Shown piece after piece: positions 10,413 through 20,637 of a DNA stretch of 38,716 bases. Source of the DNA: an uncultured Atopobiaceae bacterium. GTDB taxonomy: Bacteria > Actinomycetota > Coriobacteriia > Coriobacteriales > Atopobiaceae. The stretch's first letter is position 1, and each line of letters begins with the position of its first letter. The DNA is taken from contig CANPVI010000002.1 of the NCBI GenBank assembly GCA_947581665.1, positions 1 to 38,716 on the forward strand, written 5' to 3'. The position numbers were made by a program, and so were the translations under genes. A model generated the notes under the pieces. That model had not been told where the DNA came from. It saw nothing but the letters and a program-made list of their open reading frames with translations, and did not search any database.

Positions 10413-12788
10413 CTAGAGCGGCAAGTTGGGATCGGCGTCCATCGTGAGCGGCGAGGTCTCGCCCGCGCGGAGCTTACGGGCCCCCACGAGGGCGATCATG
10501 AGCGCGTTGTCGGTGCAGGCGTCGATCGGTGGCACGCTCACACGTACACCCCGCGCCTCGAGCGCGCGGGCGAGCGATTGGCGAAGCGCCTCGTTGGCCG
10601 CCACGCCGCCACCGAGGCAGAAGTCCCTCACGCCGGCCTCCTCCACCGCGCGCAGCGCCTTGGCCACCTGCACGTCGACGACGGCCGCCTGGAAGGACGC
10701 CGCCACGTCCGCCGCGTTCACGCTCTCCTTTGCCCGCGCCTTCCCCTCGAGGTAGGTGACCACGGAGGTCTTGAGGCCGGAGAGGGAGAAATCGAGGCCG
10801 TGGGTGTGCAGGAGCGCGCGCGGGAAGTCGATTGCCTTCGGATTGCCCCGCGCGGCGAGCCGGCTGATCGCGGGGCCGCCGGGGTAGCCCAGGCCGAGCG
10901 CCTTCGCCACCTTGTCGAAGGCCTCCCCCACCGCGTCGTCGATCGTCTGGCCGAGGATCTCGTAGGCGCCCCAATCGCGCACGAGCACGAGCATCGTGTG
11001 GCCGCCCGAGACGAGGCTCGCCACGAACGGCGGCGTGAGCTCGGGGTTCACCACGAGGTTCGCGAAGAGGTGGCCCTCGAGGTGATTCACGCCCACGAGC
11101 TTGAGGCCCGCCGCAGCGGCGAGGCCCTTCGCGAAGGCGATGCCTACGACGAGCGCACCCACGAGCCCGGGGCCCTGCGTGACGGCCACGGCGGAAAGCT
11201 CGCTCGCCGTAAGCGCGCGCATGCCGAGCGCCTCGCCGGCCTTCGCCATGGCCTCCTCGAAGACGCCGACAAGCGCCTCCGTGTGCTTCCTGGAGGCGAT
11301 CTCCGGCACGACGCCGCCGAAGCGCGCGTGGAAGTCGATCTGGCTCGCCACCACCTGCGAGAGCACCTCGCCCTCGACCGTGGCCACGGACATCGCGGTC
11401 TCGTCGCAGGAGGTCTCGATGGCGAGGATGAGGTCGCCGAGCTCCTCGAGTTTCGCCCGCTCGGGGGCCGGGCGCTCGAGGGGAGCGGGCGGCCAGGGGC
11501 GCGCGGGGAGCGCGGTTTCGGCGAGCACCTCGTCGCCGCCCGCGAGTGGGAGGTCCACCGAGAGCACGAGCGCGTCCTTGCCCGTGCCGTAGTAATCGCG
11601 CCTGCGCCCCACCTCGACGAAGCCGAGCGCGTCGTAGAGGCGGCGGGCCTCGCCGTTTCCCTCGAAGACCTCGAGGCTCGCCGTGCGCGCACCGAGTGCG
11701 AGGCCGCTTGCGGCCACGCGCGCGAGCAGGCGCTTCGCGATGCCCTCGCGCCGCCTCGCCGGCTCCACGACCACGTCGAGGATCTCGAGGTCGCTTCCGC
11801 AGAGGCGTCCGCCGGCGTAGGCCACGAGGCGGCCTTGGTCGTGCGCCACCCACCACGGGTGGGCCGGATCGGCGAGCTCCTCTTGGAACATGGCCTCCGA
11901 CCACGGCGTATGCGAGCTCTCGGCGAAGACCGCGTCCTCGAGGAGGGCGAGCGCGGAGAGGTCGGCGAGGCCGAGCGGGCGAATCTGCAGGTGGCGATCG
12001 GCGAGCGCGTCGGCCACGCCGGTGATGCGCGCGCTCTCGGGCTCGGGGAGGCCGAGGCGCTTGAGCTCGTTCTCCTCGGCGTCGGAGAGGCGCGTGTAGA
12101 CGGGGAGCAGGAGCGCGGGATCGCCGGGGTCGTCCTCGTCAAAGTTCCAAGGCGCCGCGAAGGAGAGCGCGAGGCCCTCGCCCGAGGGGTGCCAGAGCTC
12201 CTCGGGAAGGGTGGTGGCGAGCCCGGAGGCGGCGAACGCGTCGCGGTACTTCACGAGCCCATCGCCCGTGAGCGTGATCCGCCCCGCGTCGTCGCGCGAG
12301 GCCCACGCCTCCACGGCGACGGGCACCTTCGAGACGGTCTCCGCGTCGAAGAGCCGGTGCGCACCCGTATCGTCGAGCGAGAAGAGCCCGGGGTAGACCT
12401 CGCGGCGCATCGCGTCGAGCACCACGCCGAGAAGCCCGCGCGCGCCCACCCTCCACGCGCGCCACGCGCATGCGTCGAGCGTCGAGGCGCCGAAGAGCGG
12501 CTTTTGCGCGCCGAGCGAAAGGCCCTTGGCGCAGGCCACGCCGATGCGCACGCCGGTGAAGGAGCCGGGGCCACGTCCCACGAGGTAGGCATCCACGTCG
12601 TCGAACGCGAGGCCCGCCTCGGCGAGCGCCTCCTCGAGGCTCCGCACGAGCTCGACGTTCGACTGGCGCCGGCACGGATGGTCGCGCGTCGCGAGGAGCC
12701 GAAGCGCGCCGTGGCCCCGCGCGGGATCCCCCTCGAGGACGGAGGCGCAGAGGAAATCGCTCGAGGTGTCGAATGCGAGGATTACCAC
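10413..12788 (-). CDS. TsaB-RimI-TsaD triple fusion (tRNA t6A biosynthesis plus GNAT acetyltransferase)
   Basis: TsaB-like VVILAFDTSSDFLCASV...GRGPGSFTGVRIGVACAKGLSLG; GNAT/RimI-like ILDVVVEPARRREGIAKRLLARV...FVEVGRRRDYY; TsaD-like ILAIETSCDETAMSV...VNHLEGHLFAN...LVSGGHTMLVLV. GTG at 12788 preceded by AGGGGAGG and overlapping the tsaE stop. Confidence 0.92.
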   Translation of the reverse strand: MVILAFDTSSDFLCASVLEGDPARGHGALRLLATRDHPCRRQSNVELVRSLEEALAEAGLAFDDVDAYLVGRGPGSFTGVRIGVACAKGLSLGAQKPLFGASTLDACAWRAWRVGARGLLGVVLDAMRREVYPGLFSLDDTGAHRLFDAETVSKVPVAVEAWASRDDAGRITLTGDGLVKYRDAFAASGLATTLPEELWHPSGEGLALSFAAPWNFDEDDPGDPALLLPVYTRLSDAEENELKRLGLPEPESARITGVADALADRHLQIRPLGLADLSALALLEDAVFAESSHTPWSEAMFQEELADPAHPWWVAHDQGRLVAYAGGRLCGSDLEILDVVVEPARRREGIAKRLLARVAASGLALGARTASLEVFEGNGEARRLYDALGFVEVGRRRDYYGTGKDALVLSVDLPLAGGDEVLAETALPARPWPPAPLERPAPERAKLEELGDLILAIETSCDETAMSVATVEGEVLSQVVASQIDFHARFGGVVPEIASRKHTEALVGVFEEAMAKAGEALGMRALTASELSAVAVTQGPGLVGALVVGIAFAKGLAAAAGLKLVGVNHLEGHLFANLVVNPELTPPFVASLVSGGHTMLVLVRDWGAYEILGQTIDDAVGEAFDKVAKALGLGYPGGPAISRLAARGNPKAIDFPRALLHTHGLDFSLSGLKTSVVTYLEGKARAKESVNAADVAASFQAAVVDVQVAKALRAVEEAGVRDFCLGGGVAANEALRQSLARALEARGVRVSVPPIDACTDNALMIALVGARKLRAGETSPLTMDADPNLPL

Positions 12789-13321
12789 GATGCCTCCCCT
12801 GCGTCGAGGGCCCGCGCGAGCGCCTCGCCCCGCGCTCCCACACCGCGCGCGACGATCACGCGCGCCGGTTCCGCGTCGAGGTCCTCCGGGCGGGAGGGCG
12901 CCGCGTCCTCGCGTGCGAGCGAGATCTCGAGGCGCTCCGGGCTGAGGAGCTTCGCGAAGGGCGCGCCCCACTCCACGAGCGACGCGCCATCCTCGCCGAC
13001 GACGTCCAATGCCCCCGCCTCGCCGAGCTCGCCTTGGCCCGAGGAGGGGTCCAGGCGGTAGAGGTCGAGGTGATGGAGCGGGATGCGGCCTCCGTAGTGG
13101 CTCACGAGGAGGTTGAACGTGGGGCTCGTGACCTCGCCCTCGGCGCCAAGCGCCCTCGCGACGCCCTTCGTGAGCTGGGTCTTTCCCGCACCGAGCTCGC
13201 CTTCGAGGATCACGACGTCGCCCTCCTCGAGAAGCGCGCCCAGAAGCTCGCCGAGACGCCGCGTCGCCTCCTCGGAGGCCGAGCGCCAGCGCCCCTCCCC
13301 CACGCGCTCGAGCGCCGTCAT
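12782..13321 (-). CDS. tsaE: tRNA threonylcarbamoyladenosine biosynthesis protein TsaE
   Basis: Walker A EGELGAGKTQLTKGVARALG, VTSPTFNLLVSHY, HHLDLYRL; ATG overlaps the stop of the upstream UDG gene. Confidence 0.93.
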   Translation of the reverse strand: MTALERVGEGRWRSASEEATRRLGELLGALLEEGDVVILEGELGAGKTQLTKGVARALGAEGEVTSPTFNLLVSHYGGRIPLHHLDLYRLDPSSGQGELGEAGALDVVGEDGASLVEWGAPFAKLLSPERLEISLAREDAAPSRPEDLDAEPARVIVARGVGARGEALARALDAGEASW

Positions 13322-13935
13322 CGGGCGTCCCCCGCCTGCGGGTGCTCCGCGAGCCAACGCCCGAGGAGGTGGAAATCTGCCTCGAGGTCGTCCTGCTTAT
13401 CGCGCGAGTAGAGCGCGGCCGCCGGGTGGAAGACCGGCAGCACCGCGAAGTGGCCCACCTGGTAGATGCGCCCGCGCATCGAGGTGATGCCGCGATCGGT
13501 GTGCAGGATGAAGCGCATCGCGAAGTTGCCGAGCGCCACGAGGATGTCCGGCCAGACGCTGCGGATCTGCTCGCGCAAGAACGGCGAGCACGCCTCGATC
13601 TCGCCCGGCTGCGGGTCGCGGTTTCCCGGCGGGCGGCACTTGAGGACGTTTGCGATGTAGACCTCCTCGCGCGTGAGGCTCGCGAGCGCGAGGAGCGAAT
13701 CGAGGTTCTTGCCGGCGGCGCCCACGAAGGGCTCGCCTTGGAGGTCTTCGTTTCTTCCCGGTGCCTCGCCCACGAACATCACGCGCGCGTGCGGATCGCC
13801 CACGCCGAAGACGAGGTTCGTGCGCGTCTGAGCGAGCGCGCAGCGATGGCACTCGCCAAGGCACGCGCAGATGGCCTCGAGCGGCACCTCGCCCGGCCTC
13901 GGATGCGGATATCCCGGGATCTCAATTCCTGGCAT
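13318..13935 (-). CDS. Uracil-DNA glycosylase, family 4 (Fe-S type)
   Basis: [51 protein letters not shown]...[13 protein letters not shown]...FHPAAALY. Confidence 0.92.
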   Translation of the reverse strand: MPGIEIPGYPHPRPGEVPLEAICACLGECHRCALAQTRTNLVFGVGDPHARVMFVGEAPGRNEDLQGEPFVGAAGKNLDSLLALASLTREEVYIANVLKCRPPGNRDPQPGEIEACSPFLREQIRSVWPDILVALGNFAMRFILHTDRGITSMRGRIYQVGHFAVLPVFHPAAALYSRDKQDDLEADFHLLGRWLAEHPQAGDAR

Positions 13936-13983
13936 TGCCCAAATCCCCACAAAGGCGCTGATGCCCTGGGTCGCCCCCTCGCA

Positions 13984-15153
13984 TCAGACGTAAACCTTCT
14001 CTAAACGTAAACCGAAATCGCAGCACACCTCGTAGGAGATGGTGCCGCGCAGGCGCGCGAGCTCGTCGGCGGAGATCTCGTAGTCGCCATCGGTGCCCAT
14101 GAGCGTGACCACCTGGCCCTCGCGCACGGGATGGCGCTTCTGGAACTCGCGCGCGCCGTTCACCTCGACGGCGAACATGCACTGGTCCATGCAGATGTTG
14201 CCCACCTGGCGACAACGCATGCCGTCCACGAGCACCTCGGCGCGGTTCGAGAGCGTGCGCGCGTAGCCATCCGCGTAGCCGATGGGGATGGTGGCGATCT
14301 GCACGTTCGCGCGCGAGAGGCGGTACGTGAGCCCGTAGGACACGCCCGCGCCCGTCGGCGGCTGCGCCACGCGCGTGATGCGCGCCCGCACGCTCATGGC
14401 CGGCCGGAGGTCCACGAGGGGCTCGCAGTTGGGCGCCGGGTAGAGGCCATAGAGGCCGAGGCCCACGCGCACCATGTCGAAGTTCGTCTCTGGGTGCAGG
14501 ATCGTCGCGGCGGTGTTGTCGCAGTGCACGAGGCCCGGGTCGATTCTCGCGGCCTCGAGCGAGGAGATGAGGTCGCCGAAGCGCCGCACCTGGAGTTCGA
14601 AATCCCAGTCCCTCGGCACCTCGGCCGTGGCGAAGTGCGTGAACGTGCCCGCGCACGTGATGCCGCGGTGCCAGCCCACGGCCTGGCGAAACGCCGCCAC
14701 GTCCTCGGGCATGAGGCCGATGCGGCTCATGCCGGTGTCCACGGGCACGTGGTAGCGGGCCACCGTGTCCTTGCTCGCGGCCTCCTCACCGAGCGCGAGG
14801 GCGAAGTCCTCGTGGTAGGCGGAGGGCTCGAGGTCGAAATCCACGAGGTAGGGCACGGAATCGATCGGCGGCTCGGCGAGGATCGCGATGGGCTTGTCCA
14901 CTCCCGCCTGGCGAAGCTCGATGCCCTCGTCCACGGTGGCCACCCCGAAGGCGTCCGCTCCCGAGGCCATCATCGTGCGCGCGCACTGCACGGCTCCATG
15001 GCCATAGGCGTCGGCCTTCACGATGGCCATGAGGCGCTGGGTGCGGTCGAGCAGGCCCTTGAACTCGCGGGTGTTGTGGCGAATGGCGGAGCGGCTCACC
15101 TCCACCCAGGCCCAGCGGGTCTCGGGCGAGCGCGCGCTCGTGTCGGCGGACAC
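13984..15153 (-). CDS. alr: Alanine racemase
   Basis: VEVSRSAIRHNTREFKGLL...AIVKADAYGHGAVQCAR (PLP lysine); VRVGLGLYGLYP; IGYADGYARTLSNRAEVLVDG. Confidence 0.96.
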   Translation of the reverse strand: MSADTSARSPETRWAWVEVSRSAIRHNTREFKGLLDRTQRLMAIVKADAYGHGAVQCARTMMASGADAFGVATVDEGIELRQAGVDKPIAILAEPPIDSVPYLVDFDLEPSAYHEDFALALGEEAASKDTVARYHVPVDTGMSRIGLMPEDVAAFRQAVGWHRGITCAGTFTHFATAEVPRDWDFELQVRRFGDLISSLEAARIDPGLVHCDNTAATILHPETNFDMVRVGLGLYGLYPAPNCEPLVDLRPAMSVRARITRVAQPPTGAGVSYGLTYRLSRANVQIATIPIGYADGYARTLSNRAEVLVDGMRCRQVGNICMDQCMFAVEVNGAREFQKRHPVREGQVVTLMGTDGDYEISADELARLRGTISYEVCCDFGLRLEKVYV

Positions 15154-16761
15154 CTAGGCCTCCCCTTCGCTCGCGAGGATGCGCTCCTCGAGGGCGTCGA
15201 GCGCGAGGCCGAGCCCCTCGGCCACGTCGAGCGCCATCACACCGCGCGATCCGCGGGCCTCCACGGCGAGATGGCCGGCGAGGCCATGGATCTCGCACCC
15301 GTAGGCGCACAGGAGCGGAAGCGAATCCGCCTCGCGGCCGCCGGTGGCGAGCAGCGCGCCCATCACGCCGGAGAGCACGTCGCCCGTGCCGGCCGTGGCA
15401 AGCGCCGGAGGTCCTGGGTTCGGCAAAAACGCGATGTCGACGCCCACGCACGCGCTCGCGGCGCCCTTCGCCACCACGCAGAGCTCCGAGCCACCATCGG
15501 CCCACACGATCTTCCGCGCGGCGTCGAGCGCGGCCGTGAGCGACCCGGGAGGGTTCGTGGCCTGGCCCACGAGACGGCCGAGCTCCTTGCGATGCGGTGT
15601 GAGCACGAGAGGCGCGCTCCTGCGGATGACCTCCGGATAGCGATCGAGGCGTCCGGAGGTGAGGCGCGAGAGGGCGTTCAGGCCGTCGGCGTCCACCACG
15701 AGCGGGCAATCGGTGGAGAGGAGCGCCTCGACGATGGCCTCGGTGTCGGGATTCACCTGGAGGCCGGGACCCACCACCACGGCCGAACGCTCGCGCGCGA
15801 GGCGGCAGATCTCGTTCTTCGCGGCGGCCGAGAACGTGCCCGTGCCCGTCGCGGGAAGCCCGATGACGGGGATCTCCACGAGATGCGTGCGGCACACGGT
15901 GGCGATCGGTTGCGGCACGACGAGCGTCACGTAGCCGGCGCCCGTGCGCGCGGCGGCGCGGGCGGCGAGCACGGCGGCGCCCACGTAGGGCACCGACCCC
16001 GCCACCACGAGCACGGAGCCGCGGGTGTACTTGTCCACGTCCGTGCGCGCCACCTGCAGGCAATCGACGTAGTCGGGCAAGTCGAGGCGCCAGGCCACCG
16101 GATCGGCCTCGAGCACGAGGTCGGCCGTCTGCGTGGCGAGCGGCGCGAGCACGATGTTTCCCGTGAGGGCGCGCCCGGCGCCCGCGAGCAGGCCGGGTTT
16201 CAGCGAGAGCATGGTCACCGTCGTGTCCGCCACCACGGCGCCCGCCGGCGCGAGGCCGGTCTGCGCGGAGAGGCCACTCGCCACGTCGATGGACACGACC
16301 TTCGTGGAGAGGCTGTTCACCACGTCGATCCATAGGTCGAACGGCGCGCGCGGCTCGCCCTCGAAGCCGGTGCCGAGCATGGCGTCGAGCACCACGTCGG
16401 AGCTCGCGACGATCTCCGCGAGCTCGTCCGAGGAGGGGCCGGGACGATACGGCACGCCCGCCGCCACGGCGCTCCTCGCCACCATGAGCGCGAGCGAGCC
16501 CTTGATGGTGGAGGGCTCCGCCGGGCACACGACCGTCACGTCCACGTTCGCGCGCTTCAGGAGCTCCGCGGCCACCCAGCCGTCGCCGCCGTTGTTGCCC
16601 GAGCCGCAGAGCACGCACACCTTGCCCGGCGTGCCGCCGTTCACCACTTCCTGGGCCGCAGCGTGGCCGGCCCTGCGCATGAGCTCGGCGAGGCTCACGC
16701 CCTCGAGCGTGAGGGCCTGCTCGACCCGCTTCACATCCTCCACGTTCAAGACCGGCTGCAT
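15154..16761 (-). CDS. nnr: Bifunctional NAD(P)H-hydrate epimerase / ADP-dependent dehydratase
   Basis: N-terminal YjeF_N VCVLCGSGNNGGDGWVAAELLK; C-terminal carbohydrate-kinase-like domain with LATAGTGDVLSGVMGALLATG. Confidence 0.95.
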   Translation of the reverse strand: MQPVLNVEDVKRVEQALTLEGVSLAELMRRAGHAAAQEVVNGGTPGKVCVLCGSGNNGGDGWVAAELLKRANVDVTVVCPAEPSTIKGSLALMVARSAVAAGVPYRPGPSSDELAEIVASSDVVLDAMLGTGFEGEPRAPFDLWIDVVNSLSTKVVSIDVASGLSAQTGLAPAGAVVADTTVTMLSLKPGLLAGAGRALTGNIVLAPLATQTADLVLEADPVAWRLDLPDYVDCLQVARTDVDKYTRGSVLVVAGSVPYVGAAVLAARAAARTGAGYVTLVVPQPIATVCRTHLVEIPVIGLPATGTGTFSAAAKNEICRLARERSAVVVGPGLQVNPDTEAIVEALLSTDCPLVVDADGLNALSRLTSGRLDRYPEVIRRSAPLVLTPHRKELGRLVGQATNPPGSLTAALDAARKIVWADGGSELCVVAKGAASACVGVDIAFLPNPGPPALATAGTGDVLSGVMGALLATGGREADSLPLLCAYGCEIHGLAGHLAVEARGSRGVMALDVAEGLGLALDALEERILASEGEA

Positions 16762-16770
16762 GCGTGGCCC

Positions 16771-17313
16771 CTACTCTTCGCGCGTGGGCGAGGGATCGTT
16801 CGACGCGGCGTGCGTGCGCGCCTCCCCGGCCTCCTTCTGGGCGCGTTCGAGTTCGAGGACGATCGAGCGCGCCTCTTTGAATGATGACGCAAGGGCATCG
16901 CGCTCGCCCGCGCGAACCTTCTTCGCCGGCCGAGCGTCGCGGGTGATGAGCACGGCGTTCGCGCAGGCCACGGTATCGGTGTGGGAGAGCGAGAGCGCCA
17001 CCTCCTCCACGCCCATCTCAAAGGCGAGGCCCTGGGCGGTGCCGGCGAGGAGCGCCTCGGGGTGGCCGTCCTCGGCGTTCACCACCGAGACGTCCTTCCA
17101 GCCCATGCCCGCAAAGCCGCACCCGAGCGCCTTGAGCACGGCCTCGCGCGCGGCGAAGCGCGCGGCGTAGGACTGCTCGGGCTTCGCGCGGCGTTCGCAG
17201 TACGCGATCTCGTCGTCGGTGAAGAGCCGGCGCTTGAGGCCGGGCGTGCGCTCGAGGGCGCGGCGCATGCGCGCCACCTCCACCAGATCGACTCCGACGA
17301 GGAGCTTTCCCAT
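16771..17313 (-). CDS. acpS: Holo-[acyl-carrier-protein] synthase, with extra C-terminal tail
   Basis: VGVDLVEVARMRRALERTPGLKRRLFTDDEIAYC...ARFAAREAVLKALG; tail RAGERDALASSFKEARSIVLELERAQKEAGEARTHAASNDPSPTREE. Confidence 0.92.
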   Translation of the reverse strand: MGKLLVGVDLVEVARMRRALERTPGLKRRLFTDDEIAYCERRAKPEQSYAARFAAREAVLKALGCGFAGMGWKDVSVVNAEDGHPEALLAGTAQGLAFEMGVEEVALSLSHTDTVACANAVLITRDARPAKKVRAGERDALASSFKEARSIVLELERAQKEAGEARTHAASNDPSPTREE

Positions 17314-19158
17314 CTACTCCACCGTCACCGACTTCGCGAGGTTGCGGGGCTTGTCCACATCGCAGCCACGGGCGAGCGCCACGTAGCGCGCGAGGAGCTG
17401 GAGGTGCACGACGTCCATCACGGGCGAGAGCCACTCGGGCGCGGGCGGCACGAGCAGGAGATAGCTCGAGAGCTGCGCCACGCGCACGTCGCCGTTCGTG
17501 GCGAGCGCGATCGTGGTGGCCCCGCGCGCGTTCACCTCTTGGAGGTTCGAGATCGTCTTGTCGCGCACATGGCTCTCGGGCACCACGACCACCACGGGAT
17601 AGCCCGGCTCCACCAGGGCGATGGGGCCGTGCTTCATCTCGCCCGCGGGATAGGCCTCGGCGTGGAGGTAGCTGATCTCCTTCAGCTTGAGGGCGCCTTC
17701 GCGCGCCGTCGTGGAGGAGACGCCTCGCCCGAGGAAGAGCGAGGAGCGCGCGTCGACGAAGGCCTGCGCAGCCACCTCGTCCTGCCAGGCACGCGAGAGC
17801 ACGATGCGGATGAGCTCGGGGGCGCGCTGCATCTCGCGGAAGCGCGCGCGCACCTCGGAAAGCGAGATGGAGCCGTTCGTGCGCGCGAGGAAGAGCGCGA
17901 GGAGCGCCGCCGCCACGAGCTGGGCCGTGTAGGCCTTCGTGGAGGCCACGGCGATCTCGGGGCCCGCCTGCACGTAGAGCACGCCGTCGCTCTCGCGCGC
18001 GGCCGTGGAGCCGAGCACGTTCGTGATGGCGATCACCTTCGCGCCCGCGGCCTGCATCTTCCTCGCGGAGGCGAGCGTGTCGGCCGTCTCGCCGCTCTGG
18101 GTGATGATCACGCAGAGCGTGTGGTCGGTGGTGAGGATCTCCTCGTAGTTGAACTCGCTCGCGCACTCCACCGTCGTCGGGATGCGCGCCCACGTCTCGA
18201 AGTACGTCTTGGCGATGAGCCCCACGTGCCAGGAGGTGCCGCACGCCACCACGTAGATGCGATCGATGGCGGCCACTTCCTCGGGCGAGAGGCGAAGTTC
18301 GTCGAGGACGATGCCGTCTTGCCCCAGGCGCCCCTCGAGGAGGCGCTCGATGGCCTCGGGCTGCTCGGCGATCTCCTTGGCCATGAAGTCGGGGTAGCCG
18401 CCGAGCGTGGCGGCCGAGGCGTCCCAGTCGATGTCGAAGGTGTCGGGCTCCGCGACCGGCGTGAGGTCGCTCTCGAAGACGCTCACCTCGCCTGTGGGGA
18501 GGAGCCGCGCGATCTGCCCCTCGCCGAGGTTCACGACGTGCGAGGTCGTGTGGGCGAGGGCGGTCACGTCGGAGGCGGCGTAGGCGCCATCCGCCGTGGA
18601 CGCGAGCACGAGTGGCGAGCCCTTGCGGCAGCAGAGGATCTCGCCCGGTGCGTCCGCCGAGAGGCAGGCGATGGCCCAAGACCCCTCGAGGCGCGAGGTG
18701 GCGAGCGAGACGGCGAGCGCGAGGTCCCCCTCGGCGGTGCCGGCGAGCGCCTCCTCCACGAGGTGCGCGATCACCTCGGAATCGGTCTCGCTCGCGAAGT
18801 GGTGGCCACGCTCCTCGAGCTCCGCCACCAGCTCCTGGAAGTTTTCAATGATGCCGTTGTGCACCACGGCCACGCGCCCGGAGCAGTCGCGATGCGGGTG
18901 CGCGTTCGCGTCCGAGGGCTCGCCGTGGGTGGCCCAGCGCGTGTGCGCGATGCCGGTCGTCTGGGTGGCGTCGAGCTCCTCGCAAAGCGCGGCGAGCGCG
19001 GCCACGCGACCCTTGCACTTCACCTCGGTGAGCTCGCCCGAGGGCGCCTCAAGCTCCACGCCCGCGGAATCGTAGCCGCGATACTCGAGCGTGCGAAGGC
19101 CCTCCAAGAGGAAGGGCAGCGCGGGATTGCCTCCGGTGTATCCGACGATGCCGCACAT
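17314..19158 (-). CDS. glmS: Glutamine-fructose-6-phosphate aminotransferase (isomerizing)
   Basis: MCGIVGYTGG N-terminal Cys nucleophile; SIS domains; C-terminus DVDKPRNLAKSVTVE. Confidence 0.98.
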   Translation of the reverse strand: MCGIVGYTGGNPALPFLLEGLRTLEYRGYDSAGVELEAPSGELTEVKCKGRVAALAALCEELDATQTTGIAHTRWATHGEPSDANAHPHRDCSGRVAVVHNGIIENFQELVAELEERGHHFASETDSEVIAHLVEEALAGTAEGDLALAVSLATSRLEGSWAIACLSADAPGEILCCRKGSPLVLASTADGAYAASDVTALAHTTSHVVNLGEGQIARLLPTGEVSVFESDLTPVAEPDTFDIDWDASAATLGGYPDFMAKEIAEQPEAIERLLEGRLGQDGIVLDELRLSPEEVAAIDRIYVVACGTSWHVGLIAKTYFETWARIPTTVECASEFNYEEILTTDHTLCVIITQSGETADTLASARKMQAAGAKVIAITNVLGSTAARESDGVLYVQAGPEIAVASTKAYTAQLVAAALLALFLARTNGSISLSEVRARFREMQRAPELIRIVLSRAWQDEVAAQAFVDARSSLFLGRGVSSTTAREGALKLKEISYLHAEAYPAGEMKHGPIALVEPGYPVVVVVPESHVRDKTISNLQEVNARGATTIALATNGDVRVAQLSSYLLLVPPAPEWLSPVMDVVHLQLLARYVALARGCDVDKPRNLAKSVTVE

Positions 19159-19213
19159 GACGCCCCCTTCCCGCGCGTTGCGCGCTCTGCCTTCGTCCAG
19201 TCTAGGCCGCTCG

Positions 19214-20542
19214 CTAGGAAAGCTCGCGCTCCACTACCTGCGCGATATGCTCGGCGCACCCATCGCAGTCCTCTGCGGAGGCGGCCTCCACCATCACACG
19301 CACGAGCGGCTCCGTGCCCGAGGCGCGCACGAGCACGCGACCGCGATCGCCGAGCTTGGCCTCCGCCTCGCGCACGGCGGCCCATACGGGCTCGCATCCG
19401 TCGAGATCGTCCTTGCGCACGCCGCTCACGTTGATGAGGCGCTGCGGGTAGCGTGTGACGATCTTCGCGAGCCTCGAGAGCGGGAGGTCGAGCTTCTTCA
19501 TGATGGCGAGCACCTGGAGCGCGGTGATGAGGCCATCGCCGGTGGAATTGTGTTCCAGGAAGATGATGTGGCCGCTCTGCTCGCCGCCGAGCATGGCGCC
19601 GTCCGCCACCATGCGCTCGAGCACGTAGCGATCGCCCACCTGCGTCTGCACGACCTTGATGCCCTGGCGCTCCATCGCGCGCACGAAGCCGAGGTTCGCC
19701 ATCACGGTGGACACGACCTCGTTTCCCGGCAGGAGCCCGAGCTCCTTCATCTGCACCGCGCAGATGGCGAGCATGGCGTCACCGTCCACCTCGTTTCCCT
19801 GCTCGTCCACGAAGAGCACGCGATCGGCGTCGCCGTCGTGGGCGAAGCCGCAGCACGCGCCCGTCTGCGCCACGAGCTCGCGCAGCTGGTCGAGGTGCGT
19901 GGAGCCGCAGTTCACGTTGATGTCGACTCCGGTGTAGCGGGTGTTGGTGGCGAATACCTCGGCGCCGAGGTCGCGAAGCGCCGCGGGGGTGGTCTTGCAG
20001 GCCGCGCCGTGCGCGCAGTCCACCGCGATCGTCATGCCCTCGAGGTCGCCCTCGATCGTGTCAATCGCGTGCGCCACGTACTGCTGACGCGCATGCTCCA
20101 CCTTCACCGGCTTGCCGACGCCGTCGCCCACGGGACGATCCTCGGGACGCGAGACGCCATGGTTGAGGTACTCCTCGATCTCGTCCTCCACCGCGTCGGA
20201 GAGCTTCTTGCCGTCGCCGGAGAAGAGCTTGATGCCGTTGAACTCGGGAGGGTTGTGCGAGGCGGAGATCACGACGCCACCATCGAGGCCGAGCTGGCGC
20301 GTGAGGAGCGCCACCGCGGGGGTGGGGATGATGCCGCAGAGGTGCGCCGTGCCACCCGAGCTCGTAATGCCCGCGACGAGCGAATCCTCGAGCATGATGC
20401 CGCTTCGGCGCGTGTCGCGCCCGAGCACGAGGTCCGGGCCCGCGTAGCGCACGAACGCCTGGCCCAGCCTAAAGGCGAGCTCGCAGGTGAGCTCGGTGTT
20501 CGCCACGCCGCGCGCGCCGTCGGTGCCGAAGATCCTGCCCAT
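19214..20542 (-). CDS. glmM: Phosphoglucosamine mutase
   Basis: MGRIFGTDGARGVANTELTCELAFRLG; GVVISASHNPPEFNGIK; DGDADRVLFVDEQG. Confidence 0.98.
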   Translation of the reverse strand: MGRIFGTDGARGVANTELTCELAFRLGQAFVRYAGPDLVLGRDTRRSGIMLEDSLVAGITSSGGTAHLCGIIPTPAVALLTRQLGLDGGVVISASHNPPEFNGIKLFSGDGKKLSDAVEDEIEEYLNHGVSRPEDRPVGDGVGKPVKVEHARQQYVAHAIDTIEGDLEGMTIAVDCAHGAACKTTPAALRDLGAEVFATNTRYTGVDINVNCGSTHLDQLRELVAQTGACCGFAHDGDADRVLFVDEQGNEVDGDAMLAICAVQMKELGLLPGNEVVSTVMANLGFVRAMERQGIKVVQTQVGDRYVLERMVADGAMLGGEQSGHIIFLEHNSTGDGLITALQVLAIMKKLDLPLSRLAKIVTRYPQRLINVSGVRKDDLDGCEPVWAAVREAEAKLGDRGRVLVRASGTEPLVRVMVEAASAEDCDGCAEHIAQVVERELS

Positions 20543-20579
20543 AGCCGCCCCCCGTGCTCTTTCGTCCTCGCCCTTTAAG

Positions 20580-20620
20580 AAAAGGGGCCCGCCCGCCTGA
20601 AGGCGGACGAACCCCGGACA
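20580..20620 (-). terminator. Probable intrinsic terminator downstream of rpsI
   Basis: Minus strand: GTCCGCC-TTCA-GGCGGGC hairpin, then GGGCCCCTTTTCTT. Confidence 0.65.
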
Positions 20621-20637
20621 CTACCTGCTCAAACGCA

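Noticed and set aside
13950-13983. Terminator hairpin (ctgatgc...gcatcag) after alr
   Set aside because: Only a 7-bp stem with a long loop and no clear T-run; too weak to annotate.
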